Part shown: positions 43,807 to 49,470 of the stretch, piece by piece
How positions within the stretch are numbered: the stretch's first letter is position 1
Layout: the number at the start of each line of letters is the position of its first letter
Assembly (NCBI GenBank): GCA_009700405.1
Contig: WLMD01000002.1
Span: 1 to 49,470 of the forward strand
DNA from: Actinomycetota bacterium
Lineage (GTDB): Bacteria; Actinomycetota; Actinomycetes; Nanopelagicales; Nanopelagicaceae
Length of the DNA: 49,470 nucleotides
Direction of reading: 5' to 3'
The notes under the pieces: model-generated
The model's database searches: none
What the model saw: the letters and a program-made list of their open reading frames with translations, nothing else
Told to the model about the DNA's origin: nothing
Program-made: the position numbers and the translations under genes

Positions 43807-44783
43807 AACTCTGAGAATACTTCAGTCAGGGAGGGTGGGTCTTCACTTTGCAAAATGCCAAGGCATGTATTTCGAAGGTTGCTCTGCATCTCTGGGTTTA
43901 AATATGAAACAGGAGATACTCCATCTACACGGGCGAGGGAAATGGCCGCGACATGCCAAATAAATGTCGGAGAAGCAGGCCGGCCTAGTGACTGCTCATA
44001 GCGCTGGAGGAAAGAGTAAGCAGATTGTGCAATTTTAGTTTTTGCGGTGAGAGTGCCAACATATTCGGATTTCGTCAGCAGGTGACCTAGGAGGAATCCT
44101 AAATCGAAAACAGGATTACCGGCATGTGCCACTTCGAAATCTAGGATTATCGGCACATTGCTTGAGGAGACCAAGATGTTTTTGGGGGAGTAATCACCAT
44201 GCACTAAAGCGGTTTTATTATTTTCAAGTTCATCGATTAAAGATGATATGCGCCTATTGATGCTCTGATGACGAAGAGCGATTGCCCGATAAAAGGGAGA
44301 TATGCGTAATTGCTCAAAGAGCGTATCTTCTTGGAATTGATCAAGTATGAGCGGCGCTGAAGTGTTCTTATGCCATTTGCCAAGAATCTCTCCAACATCA
44401 CCTGCAACGACAGGGAGTATTTTCCCGGCCAGCATGTCTTCTTTCCAGTTCGTGACGCTTCGAGGTGCGCGTTGGAGGATAACCACAAAACGTTCTGGAT
44501 CGCATTCAACGAGAGCGGGTACATTCTCTGGAGTAATCTCCTGATACACCTGCAGCGCATTAGCTTCAACAATTGCACGGCGTTGGTCTGCGCTCCATTT
44601 TTGAGCGACCTTCAATTCAGGGAGGGCCTGTTTCACTACTAGGTCTCGACCTTCTCCTGAAACAGCGAGAACTACATTAGATACGCCACCAGTAAGAATT
44701 TCAACAGCTACGTCGGCAGAATCAGAAAAAATATTTCGAGATTTTAGATAGGCAACGACAGAGTTTTCATCAAGTAATTGCAC
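43803..44783 (-). CDS. APH-fold small-molecule kinase (methylthioribose-kinase-like)
   Basis: A 326-residue protein kinase-like (APH) enzyme. The N-lobe has LTGGVSNVVLAV and VVKQALPELKV, similar to 5-methylthioribose kinases; the catalytic loop is ALVHGDYSPKNIL (Brenner HGD-x4-N) and the metal loop is ILDFEVAHAGNPVFDLGF. It lacks the wider MtnK context (no mtnA or mtnB nearby). It is probably a metabolic kinase and not a drug-resistance gene, given its coupling to the enolase-like gene and SDR. Confidence 0.85.
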   Translation of the reverse strand: MQLLDENSVVAYLKSRNIFSDSADVAVEILTGGVSNVVLAVSGEGRDLVVKQALPELKVAQKWSADQRRAIVEANALQVYQEITPENVPALVECDPERFVVILQRAPRSVTNWKEDMLAGKILPVVAGDVGEILGKWHKNTSAPLILDQFQEDTLFEQLRISPFYRAIALRHQSINRRISSLIDELENNKTALVHGDYSPKNILVSSSNVPIILDFEVAHAGNPVFDLGFLLGHLLTKSEYVGTLTAKTKIAQSAYSFLQRYEQSLGRPASPTFIWHVAAISLARVDGVSPVSYLNPEMQSNLRNTCLGILQSEDPPSLTEVFSEL

Positions 44784-44792
44784 AGGGATAGA

Positions 44793-45479
44793 TTAAGGCA
44801 GGTAGGTAACCGAATGCGCGTTATCTACCATGACACTTTGGCCAGATATTCCGGTATTGAGTTCACTTCCCAACAGATAGACGCCATTTGCGACATCTGC
44901 CGCAGTAACTAATCTTCCGATAGGCGTAGATTCCACGAGATGATCAAATTGCTCGGGAGCCAGAGTATTTCGAGTCATAGGTGTATCTACAACTCCAGGA
45001 AGGATTCCATTAACCAAGATTCCATGTGATCTACCTAAGTCCACCGCTAAGGAGCGAACGAGGCCCCCAACTGCAGCTTTTGACACTGTATAGGCCAATT
45101 TTTCTTTCCGGGTGAAGATTTCAGCGATAGAACTGATGATTACTATGTGTCCATTTCGAGCAATCGCACACTCGCGCATAAGAAATTTAACTTTCTTAAC
45201 GATGAAGCCGACATTTGCTTCAAAGAGATCGGTGATTGCTTCATCACTTGTCGTAAGCACGGTGCCGTTCATGTTGGCGCCTTGTGCAAAAACAATAGTA
45301 TTGAAATTCGATTCTTCAAAAGGGGATGCGCTTTTGAAAGGGAGGACTATCTCATTAGGCAATCCGACGGGTACTCGAACAACAGGAAATACATCCCAGC
45401 CATGATTGATGTAGGTCTGAGATATTGCAGAACCGAGTGCCCCGGTAGCGCCAAAGAGGAGTACGCGCTTATTAGCCAT
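44793..45479 (-). CDS. Short-chain dehydrogenase/reductase (island, reverse operon)
   Basis: A 228-residue classical SDR: cofactor motif FGATGALGSAISQTYINHG, VFAQGANMNG (NNAG-like), the serine in IISSIAEIF, and YTVSKAAVGGLVRSLAVDLG. The C-terminus has LPGVVDTPM. The lack of an Asp after strand 2 (FPVVRVP) hints at NADP, but weakly. It lies between the U32-like and kinase genes and is read in the same direction with gaps below 12 bp. Substrate unknown. Confidence 0.87.
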   Translation of the reverse strand: MANKRVLLFGATGALGSAISQTYINHGWDVFPVVRVPVGLPNEIVLPFKSASPFEESNFNTIVFAQGANMNGTVLTTSDEAITDLFEANVGFIVKKVKFLMRECAIARNGHIVIISSIAEIFTRKEKLAYTVSKAAVGGLVRSLAVDLGRSHGILVNGILPGVVDTPMTRNTLAPEQFDHLVESTPIGRLVTAADVANGVYLLGSELNTGISGQSVMVDNAHSVTYLP

Positions 45480-45481
45480 GA

Positions 45482-46411
45482 TTATCTACCTTCGTATCCG
45501 TATCGTGTGAGCATGGAGTAACCAATAGCGGCGCGACGAACTCTTTCGCGTCCCGTTGATTCGATTACTCCCTGGATGTGTCCACCGGCGGGATATAGAC
45601 CCGGTGAGTTTCTGACTGTGAATTTGAGGTAGACAGGAGCTGCCACCCTCACCAAGTCAGGAATTTCATAGTGACGAACTACTCCGCCGAAGTCATCTGG
45701 CCCCTCGACATATACATCGAGAGGGATATCAACTTGCGCGCGAATGGCAGCAATTTGTTGCAACGAAAGATCTGTCGCAAGATTCAAAGTGGATGCGCCA
45801 AGGTCGGCGAGTGTTTGCGCAGTTGCCGCATTCGTGCAAGGTAGCGCTACTGAGGTTTTGAAAATGAAATCACTCGGGAGGTCTCCACGCTTTCTTGCTT
45901 CCCCGAGTACTTTGAGAAGACCCAAATCTCCAACGAGAACAGAACGAAGACCAAGAGATGCTCCGTGGAGTACATCTTCTACGGCGTATCTGAGTTGATC
46001 GTTTCCTCGAAGAGTCGGAGAGGCGACGCCACCTGCAGTAGAGAGTGGTTGCTTGCCGATATCCCAGGCTGCTCGTGGACCAACAAAGAGACAGACTTCA
46101 AGATTATTCTCTTTTCCAAGTGCAACCATTTCGCGAATTTCCTGATCGGTCTGCATCATGATGCCTGATCCTTGGGAGATTCGATGAAATTTTACATTGA
46201 GTTTTTTTGCCTCATCCAATACGGCGCGAAAAGCGCTTGGTCCTTCAACGGATGGAATTTCAATTTTCCAACGATCTCCATCGGGAAATCTTTTAGTCGA
46301 TTCCGGTAACCCATCGGCGTCTTGGCTTTGAATATTTTGGGCGCGCAATAATGCGATTGACTCTTTCATGGGCCCTTTCGGGTCACGCGTGGAGGGCCAA
46401 GAACTTTCCAT
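45482..46411 (-). CDS. U32-peptidase-like TIM-barrel family protein
   Basis: A 309-residue protein of an actinobacterial family usually named 'U32 family peptidase'. The core reads RFPDGDRWKIEIPSVEGP, VKFHRISQGSGIMMQTDQEI, LFVGPRAAWDIGK and DVYVEGPDDFGGVVRHYEIP, in a repeating beta/alpha pattern. I see no peptidase active site that I can name; U32 relatives include hydroxylases and other TIM-barrel enzymes. It starts the reverse operon, with GGGAGCG before the ATG. A lyase, hydroxylase or binding role in the pathway is possible. Confidence 0.75.
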   Translation of the reverse strand: MESSWPSTRDPKGPMKESIALLRAQNIQSQDADGLPESTKRFPDGDRWKIEIPSVEGPSAFRAVLDEAKKLNVKFHRISQGSGIMMQTDQEIREMVALGKENNLEVCLFVGPRAAWDIGKQPLSTAGGVASPTLRGNDQLRYAVEDVLHGASLGLRSVLVGDLGLLKVLGEARKRGDLPSDFIFKTSVALPCTNAATAQTLADLGASTLNLATDLSLQQIAAIRAQVDIPLDVYVEGPDDFGGVVRHYEIPDLVRVAAPVYLKFTVRNSPGLYPAGGHIQGVIESTGRERVRRAAIGYSMLTRYGYEGR

Positions 46412-46503
46412 CTTTTACGCTCCCTATTTCTCACATCTTGAGAGAACTCTCTAAGGAAAGAATCCCACACTCTGTCAGATATGTGAAAGTCTCCTCCGAA
46501 TGC

Positions 46504-46529
46504 CAACCCTTACATTAAGGTAGGGGTTG
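46504..46529. promoter_or_regulatory. Near-perfect inverted repeat between divergent island genes
   Basis: CAACCCTTAC and GTAGGGGTTG (one mismatch) are separated by 6 bp in the 143-bp gap between the U32-like and the SDR genes. It includes TACATT, a possible -10 for the plus-strand gene. It is a good candidate operator for the whole island. Confidence 0.55.
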
Positions 46530-46554
46530 CCGAAACACTATTGAACGGGGTCGC

Positions 46555-47310
46555 ATGAGCCAGAACAGTTCTTTTGAGGGCCAAGTTGTTATGGTCGTTG
46601 GTGCTGGAAATGGAATTGGCCGCGCAACTCTTGGCCTATTAATCGAGCGCGGTGCGCGGGTGTTCGCCCTAGATAATAATCAGGACGCACTATCTGAGAT
46701 TCAAACCCTTTTTTCCTTGGGTAGCGATCAAGTGAAGGCTTTGGATGTATCTGATGAAGAGGCGATCAAGAAAGTTGTAGCCGAAATTTTCGCCTCTGAA
46801 GGAAGAATTGATGCGCTAGTTAATTCAGCCGGGATGACCGGACCTACTAATCGTCGCCTCAATACAATCACGTGGCCGGAGTTCGAACGCGTTCTGCAAG
46901 TAAACCTCTTTGGCGCGATTTGGCTCACTCAGCAACTGATACCAATTATGCAAGGCCAAAAATATGGTCGAATAGTTCATGTCTCATCAATTGCTGGCAA
47001 AGAAGGCAATCCAGGCATGTCGCCATATGTCACCTCTAAAGCAGGAATGATCGGGTTTATTAAAGGTGTTGCCAAAGAAGTAGCAACAGAGGGAATTTCC
47101 ATTAATGCTGTTGCTCCAGCAGTGATTCGCACACCTATGAATGCTGACACGAGTGATGAGACCCTTAAGTACATGATCGCCAGAATTCCTATGGGCCGAG
47201 TGGGCGAAGCCGAAGAGGTAGCGGAGACTATTTGCTTTGCGGCATCTAAGGCTTGCTCTTTTACTACAGGCTTTACTTTTGATACTTCTGGTGGCCGCGC
47301 AACGTACTAG
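46555..47310 (+). CDS. SDR of the 2-keto-3-deoxy-L-fuconate/rhamnonate dehydrogenase type
   Basis: A 251-residue SDR: VVGAGNGIGRATLGLLIERG, VNSAGMTGPTNRR, HVSSIAGKEGNPGMSPYVTSKAGM, IPMGRVGEAEEVAE, and the C-terminus FDTSGGRATY. The GKEGNP block and SGGRATY end are those of 2-keto-3-deoxy-L-fuconate and -rhamnonate 4-dehydrogenases, which make a 2,4-diketo acid that a FAH-family hydrolase then cleaves; such a hydrolase is encoded at 41.7 kb. It is transcribed alone, divergent from the reverse operon. Substrate assignment is by family. Confidence 0.85.
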   Translation: MSQNSSFEGQVVMVVGAGNGIGRATLGLLIERGARVFALDNNQDALSEIQTLFSLGSDQVKALDVSDEEAIKKVVAEIFASEGRIDALVNSAGMTGPTNRRLNTITWPEFERVLQVNLFGAIWLTQQLIPIMQGQKYGRIVHVSSIAGKEGNPGMSPYVTSKAGMIGFIKGVAKEVATEGISINAVAPAVIRTPMNADTSDETLKYMIARIPMGRVGEAEEVAETICFAASKACSFTTGFTFDTSGGRATY

Positions 47311-47317
47311 AAGTTAA

Positions 47318-48064
47318 TTACAAACGGCCAGCACTATGCAGTGCGCCGAGAAATTCTTTGAGACGATCTGTTTGTGGGTTGTTCAAAATCTCTGTTGGAT
47401 TTCCTTCTTCGTGGATTTTTCCATCCGCTAAGAAAATTACATGGTCAGCAATTCTTTTTGCAAAGCCCATCTCGTGCGTGGCTATAACCATCGTCATGCC
47501 TTCGCTTTTGAGTTCAGCGATAAGAGTTAATACTTCTGCAATGAGTACAGGGTCAAGGGCGCTCGTTACTTCGTCTAGGAGAAGCAACTTTGGACTAGTG
47601 GCAATTGCCCGAATGATGGCAACTCTCTGCTGTTGTCCACCACTGAGCAGATCTGGATAGCCACGCGCTTTTTCGGCAAGACCAAAACGTTTCAGAAGTG
47701 CCATAGCATTTTCTTCAGCGTCATTGCGGGAAACACCATGGACTAATCGCGGCGCTAGCGTGATATTTTCCAAGACACTCAGGTGTGGGAAAAGATTAAA
47801 AGCCTGAAAGACAGATCCGATATTGCTACGCACTTTATCCATATTGGTACCGAAGGCGGAGATGTCTTCTCCATCAAGGAGAATTTGTCCATCATCAATC
47901 TCCTCAAGAAGATTAATACAGCGCATGAAAGTGCTCTTGCCAGAGCCGCTTGCACCAATTACGACGTTTACTGAATGCTCAGGGATTGACAGTGAAATGT
48001 CATCTAGAACTAGCTCTGATCCGTAACATTTGCGCAGATTCTTTACTTCCAGGACCTTTCTCAT
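47318..48064 (-). CDS. Polar amino-acid ABC transporter, ATP-binding protein
   Basis: A 248-residue ATPase of the GlnQ/HisP type: Walker A VIGASGSGKSTFMRCINLL, signature LLSGGQQQRVAIIRAI, Walker B LLLLDEVTSALDP, and ATHEMGFAKRIADHVIFL with the switch His. The start is the ATG 48064, 2 bp after the permease stop; the track start at 48118 lies inside the permease. It works with the permease and binding protein upstream. Confidence 0.94.
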   Translation of the reverse strand: MRKVLEVKNLRKCYGSELVLDDISLSIPEHSVNVVIGASGSGKSTFMRCINLLEEIDDGQILLDGEDISAFGTNMDKVRSNIGSVFQAFNLFPHLSVLENITLAPRLVHGVSRNDAEENAMALLKRFGLAEKARGYPDLLSGGQQQRVAIIRAIATSPKLLLLDEVTSALDPVLIAEVLTLIAELKSEGMTMVIATHEMGFAKRIADHVIFLADGKIHEEGNPTEILNNPQTDRLKEFLGALHSAGRL

Positions 48065-48066
48065 CT

Positions 48067-48915
48067 CTACCACCGTCCCTGTTGTTTTTGTTTGGCATCT
48101 TGTCGTCGAGCCAACCAATCCGTAAGTCGGGTGAGGGGGATTGTCATCAAGACAAAGAAAGTTCCTGCAACCAAGTAAGGAGTGAAGTTAAAGGATCGAG
48201 CCGTTTCAATGCCGGCAGCTCGTATCGCATCTACTGCCCCAAGGACGGAAATGAGTCCAGAATCCTTTTGTAATGAAACCAGGTCATTGAGAAGCGGAGG
48301 CAAAACATTGCGAATGGCCTGGGGGAGGACAACATGGCGCAGGGTTTGGCTGCTAGATAAACCGAGCGCGCGGGCCGCCTGTCTTTGTGCAGGATTTACA
48401 CCTTCAATACCCGCGCGAATTACCTCTGCGACATATGCCGAATACGTGAGTATCAAGGCGACAGTGCCAAGCAAGACAGCAGAGTTAGGAATCCACGTGA
48501 TTCGAAGTCCAGGGATTCCAAGACCAACAAGCAATAGGACAAGAAGCAAAGGAAGTCCGCGAAAGAGATCGGTGTAGAAGGTTGCCACTAGTCGAAGCGG
48601 AAAGAGAATTGGTTGTTTGGTTGTGCGAGCGACTGCAATGAGCAGACCGAAAATTAGAACAAATATCTCGGCGATGATGAGAACTCGCAAATTCAGAAGA
48701 AGACCGTGGAAAACAGTCGGGAGGGCGTGCGATGCATATTTAGCGCTAAAGAATGATGTTCGAACTCGGTCGAAACCCGGAGCCCCTGTGACGACAATGA
48801 CGGCAACGAGGCCGAAAGCAACAGTGCTAACGGCTGCTATGAGAGTGGAACGGCGAGAGGCTCGACGTCGAGCATCTTCGCGCTGCAACTGCAACGACGA
48901 AGGCTTATACGACAT
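48067..48915 (-). CDS. Polar amino-acid ABC transporter, permease
   Basis: A 282-residue permease of the HisM/GlnP type, with about five or six hydrophobic segments after a basic N-terminus (QREDARRRASRRSTL). The family's first-helix block LLLNLRVLIIAEIFVLIFGLLIA and the EAA-loop YVAEVIRAGIEGVNPAQRQAARALG followed by VVLPQAIRNVLPPLLND are clear. Only one permease gene is seen, so it likely acts as a homodimer. Confidence 0.93.
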   Translation of the reverse strand: MSYKPSSLQLQREDARRRASRRSTLIAAVSTVAFGLVAVIVVTGAPGFDRVRTSFFSAKYASHALPTVFHGLLLNLRVLIIAEIFVLIFGLLIAVARTTKQPILFPLRLVATFYTDLFRGLPLLLVLLLVGLGIPGLRITWIPNSAVLLGTVALILTYSAYVAEVIRAGIEGVNPAQRQAARALGLSSSQTLRHVVLPQAIRNVLPPLLNDLVSLQKDSGLISVLGAVDAIRAAGIETARSFNFTPYLVAGTFFVLMTIPLTRLTDWLARRQDAKQKQQGRW

Positions 48916-48948
48916 CGAGCCCCCCGTTCCGTGAATCTATTCTCGGTA

Positions 48949-49470
48949 TTACTTTAGAACAGGTGCGCCCACAGATGTGGCTAGCCAAGTATCTGCAAGA
49001 GTTTGCAGAGTCCCATTGCTACGTAAAGTATCTACAGCTTTTGTGACGCAACTTGTTAATGAACTGCCCTTTGACAGAACAAGACCAAATTGCTCACCTC
49101 CGGCTTGCGGTGCAAACTGTCCAACAATGAGTCCGCCAGTGAGATCTACAGCTGCGATATAGAAAGCAGTTGGAAGATCAACTACGAGTCCATCAATAGA
49201 ACCGTTGGAAAGTGACTGCTTTGCAATGTCGTTGCTATCAAAGACAGCGGCATCGGTCTTAGGTTTTACGATATCCGTAATTGTGGAATAGGAAGTGGTT
49301 CCAACTGCGGCACCAAGTTTGGCGTTTGCAAGATCTGCAATGGTTTTTGCGTTAGCGATTTTTGAACCCTTGATTGTTACGACTGCTTGCGCAACGTCGT
49401 AATACCCTGAAGAGAAATCAACGGCATTAGCACGCTCTGCAGTAATTGATACTTGATTGATATCAAAATC
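48949..49470 (-). CDS. ABC transporter substrate-binding protein, family 3 (C-terminal part)
   Basis: The window ends inside this gene; 173 C-terminal residues plus stop are open in frame from base 49470, although the ORF track lists no protein here. TAERANAVDFSSGYYDVAQ, then TIADLANAKLGAAVGTTSY and GSIDGLVVDLPTAFYIA are the SBP_bac_3 (amino-acid-type) signature. The C-terminus VTKAVDTLRSNGTLQTLADTW is also typical. It lies 33 bp upstream of the permease and gives the transporter its specificity, which cannot be read from this part. Confidence 0.88.
   Translation of the reverse strand, partial: DFDINQVSITAERANAVDFSSGYYDVAQAVVTIKGSKIANAKTIADLANAKLGAAVGTTSYSTITDIVKPKTDAAVFDSNDIAKQSLSNGSIDGLVVDLPTAFYIAAVDLTGGLIVGQFAPQAGGEQFGLVLSKGSSLTSCVTKAVDTLRSNGTLQTLADTWLATSVGAPVLK

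Noticed and set aside
43803-44783. Aminoglycoside-resistance gene
   Set aside because: The APH fold is shared by many metabolic kinases. The methylthioribose-kinase-like N-lobe and the operon with an enolase-like gene and SDR argue for metabolism.

Overview
This window looks like a piece of a small, streamlined actinobacterial chromosome of moderate GC (about 48 % by eye). The best fit is a freshwater acI-type lineage (Nanopelagicales, Planktophila-like); that name is inferred from memory of gene content, not from a search. The actinobacterial signs are DUF4193, DUF3093, DUF3159 and DUF3000 proteins, a ClgR-like regulator beside recA, a PimB'-like mannosyltransferase, a PadR + myo-inositol-phosphate synthase pair, an AcnA-type aconitase and paired TrkA proteins beside a TRAM methyltransferase. 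Intergenic spaces are tiny, many genes overlap by 1-4 bp, and many transcription units start with TAnnnT followed 6-7 bp later by the start codon, as expected for leaderless mRNAs.

Layout. 1-4.1 kb: rimO (partial), pgsA, pncC/cinA, clgR-like, a TetR regulator, then recA behind a LexA box and a second damage-type promoter, then recX. 4.1-8.7 kb: miaB-miaA-dapF-hflX. 8.9-16.6 kb: DUF4193, DUF3093, PaaI-like thioesterase, dut, DUF3159, two TrkA/KTN proteins without a channel gene, a TrmA/RlmD-type methyltransferase and aconitase behind a perfect 20-bp palindrome. 16.6-22.7 kb (minus strand): DUF3000, RNase D, an FTR1 iron permease, thiolase and a FadB/FadJ-type fusion. 22.8-27.8 kb: EamA transporter, RibD-C-like reductase, a tiny CxxC protein, NlpC/P60 hydrolase, PimB'-like glycosyltransferase and a sensorless histidine kinase with its NarL-type regulator. 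27.8-38 kb: acyl-CoA ligase, SRPBCC protein, glucokinase, a degenerate hydrolase-like membrane protein, PlsC-like acyltransferase, a Cas4-like nuclease, LysE exporter, uracil/xanthine permease, PadR-ino1 with its operator, a strong terminator and a membrane protein.

The last 11 kb (38.2-49.5 kb) is an accessory catabolic island and the most novel part. A forward operon holds an enoyl-CoA hydratase, an HSDL2-like SDR, a ketoglutarate-semialdehyde-type aldehyde dehydrogenase and a fumarylacetoacetate-hydrolase-family enzyme. A facing reverse operon holds a U32-peptidase-like protein, an SDR, an APH/methylthioribose-kinase-like kinase and a divergent enolase that has lost one active-site histidine. 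A divergent SDR of the 2-keto-3-deoxy-L-fuconate/rhamnonate dehydrogenase type and a polar-amino-acid-type ABC transporter (binding protein cut by the window end) complete it. Together they suggest uptake of a small acidic or amino compound and its breakdown through kinase/enolase-like chemistry and/or a 2-keto-3-deoxy-acid to 2,4-diketo-acid to pyruvate route. The substrate cannot be read from sequence.

No tRNA, rRNA, insertion sequence, CRISPR array or phage gene was recognised. No gap between genes exceeds about 300 bp; the longest are those before recA, before padR and around 38.0 kb.
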